A stretch of DNA of 64,000 nucleotides from Takakia lepidozioides (taxonomy: Eukaryota > Streptophyta > Takakiopsida > Takakiales > Takakiaceae). Location: positions 44,559,053 through 44,623,052 of the forward strand of contig CM060732.1 of NCBI GenBank assembly GCA_030704615.1, read 5' to 3'. Shown one piece after another: positions 32,264 through 44,759 of the stretch; within the stretch, counting starts at the first letter, position 1; each line of letters starts with the position of its first letter. The notes below the pieces were generated by a model. It did not search any database and had not been told where the DNA came from. It was given only the letters and a program-made list of their open reading frames with translations. The position numbers and the translations under genes are program-made.

Positions 32264-35200
32264 TGTCATGGTTTTAGTCAAGGTTATCTAGAATTATCTA
32301 CTTCTAGTTAACTAGGACATTTTAGATATTTATATTTATATTTTGTGTGTTGGGACTTCATTGGGTCTCACATGCCAAGTGAGGTGTCGAGCCTCACTTG
32401 GGACATGGAGATAGGTTTTCCCCTTGTGAGGATGGAGGAGGCTCATCTTCTTGTAGTTGAGCCTCCATAAGCTTCTCTCACCTCCATAGCTCTAGGTATT
32501 GAGAGGGAGTGTGTTGAGGGCTTTGTAAGGTGGATTCCCTTAGCAAGGGTGTCCTTGGCTTGACTTAGTTTATGTGATAGAGTGGATTTCACTTGGAAGG
32601 ACTAGGGCTTGTTCTTAGTGTGATTGCTTCATGCTTTAAGAGTTTTCATTGTCTTCCACTTCTCTCATTTCTCATCTCTTATCACTACAAGAAGATCATC
32701 GTATGCTTATGAGTGCGGAGTGTAAGGATTAGTTTTGCACTTGTATGTTAAAGAGGTTGAGAGCTAGGAGAATTTAGCTCTTGTATCACAAGGCTTGCAA
32801 GGGGTTGCAATGAAAGGTGCTCGAGTGTTGCATGCACCAAGGAGTTTGAGAGTTTGAGAAGAAAGCTCTTGAGTCACGAGATTTTGCAAGGATTGCAAAG
32901 AGGAAGTCTTGTGTGTGTGGAAGCATGGATTCTAGGGTTTGAGAATCATTTATATGCATTATGGAGTCAATGGTGTGCGCCATGGCTTGTGGAGAGTGAC
33001 TAAAGGCTTGTTAGAGCTTATTTCACTATCAAGCTAGGGTTAAGCAAGTTCAAAGTGTGGATGTTGTGGAAAAGAAGTCAAGGAGCTACATAGGCTTGGG
33101 CTTGAAGACAACAAGGGCAAGTACTTGAAATCACTAAGAAGCTCAAGAGGTTTTGAAGGAAGCATATGAAGAAATCTTCCAATCATGGTGGTGTGGAGCC
33201 AAGCTTAGGGCGCCATTGGAAGGGCTTGGAGAACATATGGTGGGAAATCCTTGAAGGAAAATCATCATTCAATGTATGCATAGCTTCACTCTAACTATGT
33301 AATGTGACAAGAGGGGGAGACAATACTTGGCTATTCATGCTCTGGTAGTGCGAGCTTTATGGTGGATAGTTGACTAAGCAAGTGGTGCATATGTGGAGCA
33401 TGCTGGGCAGTTGCAGGATTGGGTGGATCAAAAGCGGCACATGTTGAGTCCATTGGAAGTCCATGGAATTTTATTTTTTTGAATCTATTACTTTCAGTTT
33501 ATTTTTAAAAAAAAAAGATAGTAGTATATATAACATTTTTAGTAAAGAGTCCTTCCTCAAAGATTGAAAACATTCTTTAGTAGATATTTAATCTTTAATT
33601 TGAAAAAACATTTAGACATCAAAATCTAGAGTTTACAACCACTTGTCCATATACCATCTAGCACCTCTAGATTATAGGTTTGTATGTCTTTTTAGTAACA
33701 AGAAGACACCTCAAAAACCCAAAACATAAGATGTTATGGACTAGAGCAAATCAACCTATTTTTAGGTGCAAAATAGTCCATAGCTCTCAATTCCTAAGAC
33801 AATTAGTCCACATAAAAGTGGATTTGGGTTGGATTTAAAAATGGCACCCCTAGTGTGTTTTCCTTTGTGTCATTGTATGAGTGTACATGATGTTTTTTCA
33901 GTCCATAAGATTTTATGTGTAACATCTGCAGTCCACAGTAATCAACTTGAAAAGTCCATGGCTCTCTGGTACATCATTGTTTTTGCAATCTAACAATTGG
34001 TATACATACCTATTGTAGTTGGAAAGCCTACACCATATAAATTTAGATGAAATATTGAGTTGTTGAATAAATATGGGTAAAACCATGTAGGGAGGTCACT
34101 GCAGAAACTGCCATGTTACGCAAAAACTGAGACACCCAATCCTACAAATACCCTGCTCTCTTGAGTTTGTAAGTTCAAGTTTGAGAAGGGGAGCTCTTGA
34201 ACTAGCAAGAGGTGAAGGCCTTGAGATCCATTTGTGTGTGAAGTGGAGAGGTGTTGATTCATGTTATGATGAAGGAGAGCAACACATAGGCCAAGAGGTC
34301 ATGGAACATGCATTCAAATGACCAAGGGGAGCACATGGATGATGGATTGGTGCAAGATCCCAAATGAGGCATATGGCGTGAGAGTGGGATCCAAGGCGGA
34401 TTGCTTGGGAGCATTATTGTAAGTGACAAGCATTGCTCCTACACATTGAGATAATTTGTGTTGATTTGGAGCAATTGTCAAGTGATGAGGAGACAAATGC
34501 ATGATTGCTCGGCAATGGAGATATGGTAGTTTGCAATCAAATACCAAAGACTAGAATGGGGATTGATTTGGTGGACAATGATTTGCAAGTTGAATTGGAC
34601 CACTCTTGGTTGCACATTGGGGTGGAAGAGAGCAAGAAAGATGCCTCTTATGACCACCTAGAGACATATTTTTGCTTGAGTAGAAGCATAGAAGTCAAGG
34701 ACTTGCATTCTAGCTCTTCATTTCAAACCCTAGTAGTGTATGCTCAGACTATACCTCTGTTAGTATGCCAAATAGGAGCTTGTCCCTTTGACTATACCTC
34801 TGTTGAGGTATCGCCATATGTGAACCCTAATGTGAGACTATACCTCTGTTAGTATACCAAACAAGAGCTTGTCCATTTTACTATACCTCTATTGAGATAT
34901 CACCATATATGAACCCTAATCAGCTCAGACTATACCTCTGTTAGTATACCAAACAGGAGCTTGTCCCTTTTATTATACCTGTGTTGAGGTATCACCATAT
35001 GTGGACCCTAATCAGCTCAGACTATACCTCTCTTAGTATACCAAACAGAACCCTCATTTTCAGACTATACCTCTGTAAAGGTATCATCAACATAAGAGAC
35101 CCTAGCAACCTCAGACTATACCTCCGTTAAGGTATCAACATTGAAAGGACTTCGTGAAATTTAAGGGCTTTTGGAGGATTGTTTGGAAGATATTTGAGGG

Positions 35201-35931
35201 CCCTTGGAGGAGTGTTTGGAGGATCTTTGGGGTCCTTGGAGGAGTATTGGATCCTACCCTTGGAGGAGCTTTGGTGGACATGTTGAAGAGCTCTTGAAGG
35301 ATTGATTGAGGGATATTTGAAGGATAGTACTTGCCACGGCCATACAAGCGAGTGGATAGAGACAGGAGGGAGAGTGGTGAGATGAGAGCATTCTGGGGCT
35401 AGGAATTGCTTTAGTTTCTCTTCTCCATAGTCTTTCACCATCTCTGTAGGCCAAAACCTTTCCGGAGGTGGAGGCAAGAGTCAGTCCGAGTTTGGGTTGG
35501 GGTGTCCTTGCTGGAGCGACACTGTGGAGTGTTTTTGGTGTGAAGGAGTTGTTGTCTTGATTTTCTTGTGTTTGGATCCCCTCCACACCTGCATGTTTGA
35601 CTGTGCGCCATGTTTAGCTTTGTGTGGGCGCTTATTTTCCTAGGAGGTTGGTCCGGATTTGATCACCGGCCAATCCTAGAATATGTTGTCGGTGGTGAGG
35701 CTGGAGTGATGACCAGCAAGACCAACGGTGTTTCTTCTATGGTGAGGCTGGGTTGATGACCAGCAGACCATAGGAGTGTTTGCGGTGGATGCAAGTGCAG
35801 GTACAGGTCTACGTTTGAAACCTATTATTCCTGCTTGAACCAGTAGCCGCAACAGGTTCTCTACCCGGTTACCTTGTAGAAAGTGGGAATTAGAGACAGG
35901 TTGACAACCGGTTGGGTTGTGAGTTTTCATC
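32264..35931 (+). repeat. Element C 5' LTR and leader
   Basis: The first about 400 bases match the start of D (54947 on). Downstream the two differ strongly until about 35440, where both share a region with GTTTGGATCCCC and the repeat-like GGTGAGGCTGG blocks before gag. I cannot fix the LTR end because no 3' LTR is in the window. I also see no obvious primer-binding site. No coding sequence is recognised in 32264-34700. Confidence 0.65.
34745..35130 (+). repeat. About 92 bp tandem repeat in element C leader
   Basis: Units begin near 34745, 34834, 34926 and 35018, each with CAGACTATACCTCTGTTAGT, a GGAGCTTGTCC block and GAGGTATCACCATATGTG. Three good units are followed by shorter, degenerate ones to about 35130. 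The equivalent region in D has none of these. Confidence 0.85.
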
Positions 35932-37046
35932 ATGGAGGTGCCACCAGTTGTTGAGGGGAGTGCTGGTACAAGCACCAGCAAAACTAGTGGGTACACAAGA
36001 CGAGGTGTGCGGTTTAGGCCACCTTCACCTTCAGTGTCTTCTGAAGAAGGTTCAGACTCGGAGTCAGGAGGATTCTCGCCGAGGGTGCAAGTCATTTCCG
36101 TGCCATTGTTGTGGGACACAATGGAGGAGATGTATGGAGCTACCAAGGGGCCACGTAGGTACTTTGGAGCTGTGGGCACCATCGAGCTTGATGACTTCAT
36201 ACAAGAGTTTGACAATTGGTGTGATTTGCAGCAAATGCGCAATCCACAACTATTTACGCCCACTATGTCTCCATCACTAGAGGCACAAGGGCAGCGACGA
36301 CACCAGCAGCTAAACAAACATCTCCAACTACAAGCACTAGTAGTGGGACAAGTGGTACAGGAGCTGGGAAATCCACTCAAGCTCCTGCTGTAGCACCAGC
36401 ACCCATGCCTGCCTTTAACCCTGTTGTGGAGTTCTTCGAGGAGTTGAGGAGAAACTACTAAGGGATAAGGACAGAGAAGTTGTGGAGCTTGCAAGAGTTC
36501 CAACAAAGGCCTACTGAGAGTTTGAGGGAGGCTTACACTCGCATAAGGCGCTTGATAAACGTAACCCAAGGGGTTATTGAAGCTCAGGCAATCCAATTCT
36601 GGTATGGGATCCTAGACAAGAAGCTGAGGAGAAGGGTGCGGGATGCAACTCTCCTACAAGTAGCCCAACCCACCCTAGCAAATGTGTTTTTGCTGGCAGA
36701 GCGGATAGAACTCAATATGGTGGAGGAGCGGGTGGTTTATATGGTGGGATTTGGCAAGGAGACACAACGAAGTGGAGTTCCTAGCCAACAACAACCAACT
36801 CCCTAACTTGCTCAAGGCAACAAGGGGGCTCAGATAAAGCCCAGGGAATGAACGGTGGGCATTGTGGAACGTATGGGCATGAGGAGGCCCACTGTTATGA
36901 CTTGCATCCTGAGCTACGGCCAGGCCAGTTCCAAGGAAACAATGGTGGCCGAGGACGAGACAATATAGTACAGAGAGGTAGGTCATGGTGGAGGTCGTAA
37001 CCAAAACCAAGGAGCACAGGATCAGGGTCAAGGTCATGACCAAGGC
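35932..37046 (+). pseudogene. Element C gag
   Basis: The start MEVPPVVEGS at 35932 looks like the true gag start. MEEMYGATKGPRR and TIELDDFIQEFDNWCDLQQ follow. About 120 bp corresponding to D's FTPFMAWKGLF region are deleted near 36262, shifting the frame. Gag resumes at 36480-36806 (FWYGILDKKLRRRVRDATLL). The nucleocapsid part is shortened and only one knuckle remains (GHCGTYGHEEAHC, with the first Cys lost). Stops at about 36459 and 36804. Confidence 0.75.
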
Positions 37047-38560
37047 ATGATGGATAGACTTGCCCAGCTGGAGCAACGTCTTGCTGCCATGGCCACTACT
37101 CATGTTGCGCCAGCTCAAAGGCATGAGGTTCAAGCCCCACATGCACAACCTCATATGTCTAGGGAAGACCAGATTGGTATGGGCTTCATGTGTGGAGCCG
37201 CACTTGCAGGGCCATTGCATGTATTGGACTCTGCTGCTGCTGTCACTCGAGCAACAACGCGTGCTCCTGAGCCAAGAGGAGCGGATATGGATTTTGATCC
37301 ACAAAGGGAGGAAACAAGTCGTCAGACAAGGCTTCCACAGTCCTTTACATTGGCTGAGACAGTGCCACCTATGCCATCAATGACACCCGCTCGCCCAAGT
37401 GTGTCAGAGGTAGAGCCACGAGTATCAGTGGGGAGAGTTGGTCTGGCTCGGGAAATGCCAGTGGGTGGTGCTGCAAAGCAAGGTGCAGCCAGTACATTGT
37501 TGGGGGCGGCTACGGCGGTTTGCCAAGCTCCATTATTTTCTGTAATGACCATTGCAATGCCAGGGATTCGGCCAGCTGTTGTGTTCAGACTAGCAGCTAG
37601 ACTCTGTGAGAGTGGTGATGCATCGACACTATCTGCAGGGATAGCGGATAATATGTAGTGCATGGATGCCCTGGACTCAAAGGTGAAGACAGCCACAGCT
37701 GCACCATGGCAAGCGGCAGCTACAAGGTTGTAGGAGTTGCCAGCTAGGCCAACCATTGAGTGTAGTATGGTGACTCCTGGGGTAGTCCTGGTGGACAATC
37801 AGGATGGAGTGTTTCAATTGGGTGGCCCAACCAGGAGGAGGTATAGGCCACTACGGGTTTTGTTGGACTCGGGAGCATAGCCATTGATGTTGGGGAGAGC
37901 AGCAATTGCAGGCTTGGGCCTTACAGAGGCGGATTTGGAGCCTTGCCCTTTCCAAATTCAAACATCTTTGGGCGGTTCAGAGAAGGCACGAGGGATTACA
38001 CGCCATGAGCTCTTCATTCGATTGCAGCCAGATCATCCTATAGATGGCTCTGTCATGAGAGCTAAAGCCATTGTTACGGACGCGATGTCTTATGATCATG
38101 TGCTTGTTGGTGGGGCTGTGTTATACCCAATGGGTTTTACTTTAGACTTTTGGGAGGAAACGACATCCTACAAGCTGGAATGGCAGTCCGGGGATGGTCG
38201 ATGTGCACTGCTCCCTGTGCGGTTTATTGGGATTGTAGCGGTGGATCATATGAACATGATGCCCACATTGGCTGCATTCTCAGGGGTGGTGGCTTGGGGT
38301 GGTGAGCTCTTGGAGGGTAATAGCCATGCAGATGATAGGCCACCACCTGATGAGGACAAACAATTGGCATACAAGGCTGATTTGCTTCCTCATGTGCCTG
38401 TTCATATTCCACTGTGGGGTACAGTTGGGAATTTGCATCGAGTAGTAGGCGAGTGTGTGCACCAATCATGGCAGGAGGCCTATCCATTGGTGAGTGATGG
38501 GAGTTCAATGACATCACCCAGACTTCCTCAGTTAGCTCATTTGGACACAATGCCCATTAC
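37047..38560 (+). pseudogene. Element C protease and flanking linker
   Basis: Helical region (LAQLEQRLAAM) and a conserved stretch up to 37655, then the retropepsin site VLLDSGA immediately followed by a TAG stop at 37878, and MLGRAAIAGLGL. TAG stops at 37656, 37731 and 37878 each correspond to CAG in element D or B. From 37881 the frame is open into the methyltransferase, showing protease and methyltransferase are one translation unit. Confidence 0.8.
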
Positions 38561-39675
38561 CTGGCAACCACTTGACTCGGGGATTTGTTTGCTAGACATG
38601 TTTGGAGGCATGAGCACTGGGCTTACAGGAGTGTTATAAACAGGGATTAAAGTACGCAAGTACTTGTATGTGGAGAAGGTTGAGATAGCTCGGCGTATTT
38701 CTATACGTCACATCGCCTTGCTCACACACCGGTATCCTGAGTTGTTGCCTCTCTCAGCAATTCAAGGGTATCAAAAGGCCTTGCCAGCAGACATTACCTT
38801 GTTGGGGGCGGATGATTTGGACCGGCATGGTGCCATTGACTTGGTGATAGCTGGATGGCGTTGCCAAGGACACTCTCCCGCAGGTCATGGGAATGGCTTG
38901 CATGATGCACGATCGCATTTGTTTTGGGAGATGTTGAGAGTGTTGCGTGACTTGCAGACGAGGCAAGTGCAAGCTCTAGCCTATATCTTGGAAAATATTC
39001 CTCTTATGGGGAACTCTCGGGCCAGGGTTATGGCCAGTGTGCATCAGGTGCGGTCTTGGATTGGATCGGCGGTACTATTGGATGCAGCAGCGGTGGGATC
39101 ACGAGTGCATCGACCTCGATTGTGGTGGACCAATCTTGCACCACCAGAGCTGCTCAAGAGAGCATACGATTCCATTCAACGGCCACCCAATCTCACAGTT
39201 GAGGGCATTTTGGACCAAGGGAGGCAACCACAGAGGGTGCGACATGATGACCGTCCACCTCTAGCAGTGGTAAATCGAGTGGGGCAGCCACGTGCAGCCT
39301 ACGCTACGCTCATAAGCTTTCGTCTCATGAATTTCAAGACTATGGTCCTGGGCTGATCTGGGACAACGTGCTACAACAATTGGTGGAGCCCAATGCGGAT
39401 GAGCGAGAGCGGGCAATGGGATTTGCCACGGGCACTACAGCTGTGTCAGCTCTGTCAAATGCATCACGACGCCAGGTGTTGGGTCAGGCAATGGATCTCA
39501 ATTGCTTGACATGGGTCATTGGCTTGTGCATGGCTGAGCAACAAAGATTGCAAGCATTGGTGGCTACTTCTGCACTTCCATTGGATATTGCACCAACTCT
39601 GCCAACCGGGACGGTAGAGGCATTGAGTGGGGGCGAGCACGGGATCATGGGGTGCAAACACCCATGGCAAATGTA
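38561..39675 (+). pseudogene. Element C C5 cytosine methyltransferase (DNMT3/DRM-like)
   Basis: Motif I LLDMFGGMSTG (about 38589-38621); a TAA stop at 38637; then YLYVEKVEIARR, motif IV GWRCQGHS (about 38850), motif VI ILENIPLMG (about 38985-39011), motif VIII HRPRLWWTNL (about 39108-39137) and motif X RRQVLGQAMDL (about 39470). The Pro before the catalytic Cys is replaced by Arg (CGT). A 4-base deletion near 39320 shifts the frame before MGFATGTTA. A stop at 39674 replaces a Trp codon. Otherwise the 38640-39300 frame is open. Enzyme inactive as encoded. Confidence 0.85.
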
Positions 39676-39882
39676 GGATGAGATGCGCAAAGAGAGAGTC
39701 ATTGGATCTCTCAAGCAGCAGTATGAGGAGTGGGGAGAGCCATACACTGCGGATCAGTTGGAGGCCAAGGTGACCAATGTTTTTGAAAGCTTGAGAATGT
39801 ATCTTCCCCAGAGGATGTTCTCAAGGTGGCTATGGCGGAGCAAGTGGAGGCTTCGCCACGATCAGGGTGGGCGGATAAAGCC
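39676..39882 (+). pseudogene. Element C linker, end at CACTA junction
   Basis: Matches D at 61160-61375 (RKERVIGSLKQQYEEWGE) until GCGGATAAAGC, where homology stops and element E begins. Confidence 0.75.
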
Positions 39883-40640
39883 TACAGTTGTGACATGGCA
39901 GATATGACTCTCCGGGCTGGCTGTCACGTGGCGCCAGAGCAGCTGTGGGGGTAGTCATACACGCTGGCATTACTGAATGACTGAACGGACAGTGTAGTCC
40001 ATGTCAGCCGCGATGTCAGACAGACACGTGGTGGCTACAGAACATGCCACGTGTCAGACTGCGACGCCAGCCCTCACTGCCAGCTATGACAGCGGACGAG
40101 GGAATTAAACGACAGCACGTGTCGCGTCATAGAAGAAACGCGTGGTGCGACATATCATTGCCACGTGTCACTATGGGGGACGGGGCTTCGCAGTCACATG
40201 TATGTCTTCATGGGGGAAATTTGGGGTCAACACGTGGCAGGCATCTGGGGACACCATATGCCACGTTCGTGTGTGCCCACGTGCTGGACTTTCGAGAGCT
40301 GTGGTGGATTCTTGCCAGTCATACCTACGACTGGCGCAGTACGGTATATTCCATGAACAGGGGATTCCATGAGGACGTTGTAGTCCCAGGTGTTGCCACG
40401 TGTAAAATCCTCTAAACCTCACGTGCTGCTTCGTAGACATACATTTGACTGGACGTTCTGCATATGGAGTCATAGGACCAACTGCGCGGGGACCTTAGGG
40501 GGTCACGTGTCGGAATGTAATATGCTCATACACGTATCATATTGGGTTCGGTACTCATGGTTATGACTCTAGACGGACACGTGGATATGCCACAGAGGCA
40601 GCCAGGGGTGCCACGTGCATGTGCCATACAACATCACAAT
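39883..40640 (+). promoter_or_regulatory. Left subterminal region of element E, CACGTG array
   Basis: About twelve copies of the palindrome CACGTG occur in about 700 bases (from near 39924 to 40612), many as CCACGTGTC or ACACGTGG. AGTCATA or its complement also recurs here (near 39902, 39954, 40316, 40468, 40559). In En/Spm the subterminal repeats bind TNPA. Here either motif could be that binding site. Confidence 0.65.
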
Positions 40641-41730
40641 CATGTATACAGCAAGACTTTAGGCACAGAAGTGGCACAAAAAGTGGCACAGACGTAATTC
40701 TGAAAGACCACAATAGCAGCAACATCACCATCCAACATCACCATTATCAACCACATATGAACAGCAACAACATAACCAACCAGTGTGTGCAATGGGGACA
40801 TACACCTACCTCCACATTGCTCATTAATGAGGCATAAGTTTGCAACAACATGCATGAGAAAATCCAACATGTGATTGCTATCAAAATTGGACAGTCAATT
40901 CAGAGAAACTGTCACTACTATAAGTTACCGTAGTTGCCAAATCCGGATGAGGCACAGGTGGAAATCCCCAAGAAATCCACGATGCTAGCCGACCTGCCTC
41001 ATCTCTTTGTCTGCAAGGTCTTCACTAGTTTGTCACACAGAGTAATGTAAACCTACAGTGTCTCCCAACTCAGTGTGATGAGGCTTCATGGATTTGTTGT
41101 GATATGGTAGAGGGGCATTGGGAATGCGGACATCATCAATGTGGATGGCCACATAGCCTTCTAGCACAATAGGGTACCCTTCACTCACCTCCATCCTTGG
41201 AGACCAGCAATGCGGCCAGATCCGGCTGTTGATCGTGAAACAGTGTCTATGAGCTTGACATGGTCTCCCCACACGAACTGCCATCCCAGCCCAAACATGG
41301 CAGATTGCATGAGAATTGTGGAACATGGATCGTGGAACGTATTGTGTCTACAAGGTCTACAAGGAGCTAATAACAATTTGTCTATCTCCAGGTCGGGAAG
41401 GGGAGAATAGCAGATGCATACACTTACCCCATTCTGCGAATCAGGGATCAGTGGTGTCGGCTTCCTCAAAGGGGTGAAGGTGTGCTGCCCTTTGATTTGG
41501 GGGGCCTCGTTCGTGGCCAAGCACCTACAACCAACCAACAAGCACCAAAAATGTATATTATCTACACTGGGAACTCAAATTCTAAACACAATAGATGCAC
41601 CCAAACTGTCAATGCCTACAGTTGACACTCGACAGTAATTTGACAAAACTCTATCACAACATGTTTTACTGCCACAACTTAAGCACAAATGAGGCTGGCA
41701 ATGGCACAAGGGAGTCACACAAAAATGCCT
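40641..41730. other. Element E interior, no gene recognised
   Basis: I see no clear gene. A minus-strand frame at 41185-41541 contains FVWGDHVKLIDTVSRSTAGS, which slightly recalls a KOW-type motif, but support is weak. Confidence 0.3.
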
Positions 41731-42657
41731 CTAATGTCTGGCACTGTGTACCACACTACAAAGTATGTTACCTGGCGAGGCTGAATGGCTCGAGGGCTGA
41801 TAGCTTGTTGCCCAAATGTGGAGTTGCCCTTTGAGATATTCTGGAATGCTCGGAGCCTTAGCTGCCCCCTCCAAGAAGGGCCATAAGCTGGTCAGAAGGA
41901 AATTATCATTGTGCGCCTCTACAGAACGACTTCTCCAAGGCAGTGGGAAAATGGCGTTGTATGCTGGATTTTTTGACCCCTTGTGCGGTGTGTCGTCAAC
42001 AAGAAGAGTGGTTTTCAGGATTCCAGACACAATTGTCCCGCCACACTGTAGATAGGTTCTTCAGAAACCGTGGTTTCATGGGCAGGCTCCCATCCATGTC
42101 AGTGGACTGCTCACAATATCCCCCACCACTTGAATGCAAGGTCACGGTGCCATGGAAAAGCCAGCCCACTGTGGGTAGGAAGTTACGTGGTTGCATACAA
42201 GACCATGCTGCCACTTCAAAGTGTTCGAAACACTTGTCCAAAAAAGCTTTGCAACCAGGCCTTACAACGACCATCTTGCTACACATAATTTGTGCTCAAG
42301 GCCATTTGGAACACAAAACGCATTACCGCTCCCGACATGGACGCACTCACACAGCAATCCATTAATATCTAGGATGAGCAAAATGCTTTGCCCTTCTCCA
42401 CTATTGTGTGCACGACATTCTCCGACATTAATTGAAGGTTGGGAGTGGAAGTGACAACCGTGGGGTGCTGGGGTAATCTGCCCGCGGGGGGAAACAAGGT
42501 CAATGTCCAGGGTTGTCTCAGATGCCCCCACCGCGACAGCAGCAGGGCCGGAGTTCGCAGGCGCCTCCACTACCGCACAGTGTGACAGAACTGCACGAGG
42601 ACGCGTAAGTTCCTTGGTAGGGGTGTCGTCCCCTCCACCTGGGCCAACATGCTCCAC
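41731..42657 (-). pseudogene. NIF/FCP1-like (CTD-type) phosphatase fragment in element E
   Basis: A minus-strand HAD-family phosphatase piece in at least three frames. In order: ILLILDINGLLCE (the catalytic DxDx-type motif, here DIN), VVRPGCKAFLDKCFEHFEV followed by AAWSCMQPRN, then KPRFLKNLSTVW, TTLLVDDTPHKG with SKNPAYNAIFPLPW, and WPFLEGAAKAPSIPEYLKG. This is the domain order of the plant NLI-interacting-factor/FCP1-like family, with the second conserved Asp replaced by Asn as in plant DxNG-type members. Frames shift near 42275 and 42015, or short introns lie there. Probably a host gene piece carried by the CACTA element, because it has no start or promoter and lies between transposon ends. 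Not expected to be active. Confidence 0.7.
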
Positions 42658-42699
42658 TGCACAATCATCTCGAATGCATCAACGGAGTGACGTTACCTG

Positions 42700-43100
42700 G
42701 TGACATGCCAGGCAAATCAAAACCTGTCCTCTAGACGTCTTGAGGCTGAAGGGCCAGCGATGCACGAGCTGTTTGCTATGGATGAGCCCACTAAGGCAGG
42801 TGAGGAAATGCCTCCAAATTTCTCAGCCATGGCCTTCTGGTACATCATCACATGCGATATTGTAGCCTTCAAATCCATCATATCTTTGTGTTGTGCACCT
42901 TGTGCTCTTTCCATATCCTCCACTTTGCGAGCAATTGCTGAATACCCAGAGGTCCCCTCCTGCCAGGTCCACGCAAGTCCATGAACAACATGAGAACATC
43001 ATGCCGTTGGTAGGGAAATGCCTAGAACAAAATAATCGACAAAAATGGGAGAAAGAATGATCACGTGGATCTCACCATCCGCTCTCGCTGGTCAATGTTC
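42700..43100 (-). other. Possible C-terminal exon of the TNPA-like gene
   Basis: A minus-strand frame at 42717-42923 has helical sequence (MEDMERAQGAQHKDMMDLKA and YQKAMAEKFGG) such as closes plant Ptta/En/Spm proteins. It lies downstream of the TNPA-like exons, with LINE fragments between. Uncertain. Confidence 0.25.
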
Positions 43101-43439
43101 TGCTTACTGAACCTTCCTGGATTTCATGCAACAATGGACTTCGGGCTCCTTTCGCTCCTTTGCCGCATTTGTCATGTACCAGCTCAGTATGCTAGCATGG
43201 TCAACATGACGAACGACATACCATTCTGTGACAACAGTGATTGAACAGAGGTTTGTCAGACATACTGTTGGGATGCAACCAATATTGGTATCCCCGCGCC
43301 ACTAACCTAGTCACTATGTCTGCAGTAATACAGAGAGCTGAGTGACAACAAATGCAGCTAGCTAATGCAGAAGAGTAATCACCAGCACAAACACTACCCT
43401 ATGTTAATGACCACAAAAAGTCATGTTAACACTCACACT

Positions 43440-44646
43440 CACTCTCACTATTGCAGTTTCAAATACTGCCCTGACATCATCATTGCACGACAACTCTGAT
43501 CAGACCCTCCTCTATCCAACTTACAGATTGGTATGTGTAAAATGAGGACCCACCCACTCACAACTTTGCCAGGTTCGGGTAATCCGGGGTTTTTTAGTAA
43601 TCCAATAATCGGGTTTTCAATATCCTCTAGAAAACCCTCTTTCACACAAGCATCAATCTGTTGTGTGTGATTTGCCCAAAAACTAGGCCTCAGGAAGGCC
43701 TGGGCTTTTGGCTCAGCCTCTCAACTTTCAAAGTTGGTGAACGGGTACAGGCACAATTCCCTTGATTGAATTGAAGACACGTCTCTTTGGTGAGAGAACC
43801 CCGGACAGTGTATCAGAAAATGAATACTGTCTTCAGATTGCCCACACAACGGACAATTGCACTCTCCCTTTCCTCTCTGCTTCTGTTTGCTGTTCAAAGG
43901 TAGGCTTGCTTCCTGCCCTGAGTTTAAATTTCAGTCTAGTGCCGAGAGTGGGTAGACCCTTGAGGTCATCCAAGATGTCCACCCCCATGTCACTGACTAG
44001 AAAGAAGTTCAGGGAAGTTCTCTGCCTAACTTCATTTCATCAGACAATCTCATGGCAACAAACATGGCTTCAGACACTACAGCCTCTAAGGCAGATTTAT
44101 CCAGCAGGGTCAAGACTTGCGGATCCAGGTCCAGGTCCTTGAGAATCTTTTTCTACTCTCTTCTGCCAGGACTTAGCCTGTTTGACAGGGCGGTCCTGTT
44201 TCCAAGATATAGAGTCGATCAACTTAGGATATCTGGTGTTGGGCATATGTTGCAGCTGACCCACCATCTGACCTTGAATTCATCTCGTCGGGAGCTTAAG
44301 GATGGAATGCCAAACTCACCCCGAATTCAACCACATTGGCTGTTTTGGAGCATGCTGACATACACTCCTTAAGCACCCCCACTTGAATGGATTCTAGAGA
44401 CTTAGCCTGGTTGGAGCTATCAACCCATATAGCAGATCTGTACTCCAGGCAGGTCCCCCCTTAAAGAAAAAGCCTACAAGCACCTTGCGACAAGGTGAAT
44501 GAACACTTTAGTTCACTCCACAGGCAACACCCCTTCAAGAAAAACCGATTGCCGGGGACATAATTTGGAGATTCAATGACAAAGCCTGGTGGCACTTCGT
44601 ACTTCCCTCCTAACATGGTGTAAAATGGGGGAAATGGACACCCCAT
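43440..44646 (-). mobile_element. LINE fragment 1 (3' end of ORF2)
   Basis: Minus strand. It contains the zinc-binding end of a plant LINE reverse-transcriptase polyprotein: CPLCGQSEDSIHFLIHC (about 43800-43860) and upstream helical sequence (SWQKRVEKILKDLDLDPQVL, near 44120-44170). Frames are broken by indels. Only the C-terminal part of ORF2 is present. Confidence 0.65.
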
Positions 44647-44759
44647 TATACATTGTACTCATAAGACGTTGTTGCCGTAGCCTTCTGGCCATTGACCCCA
44701 CGCCCCTTTGAGCGGAACAAAAGAACAGAACCTACCTCAGTCAGGGGTTGACGTTGGTA

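Noticed and set aside
34745-35130. CRISPR-like array
   Set aside because: The 92 bp units are whole tandem repeats without unique spacers, and the genome is eukaryotic.
35676-36596. Long minus-strand open frame opposite element C gag
   Set aside because: It is antisense to a gag frame conserved in B and D and has no recognisable protein feature.
40908-40930. CACTACTATAAG as the left end of the CACTA element
   Set aside because: Homology to element C ends at 39882, and the sequence at 39883 shares spaced blocks with the right terminal repeat. This later match has no such support.
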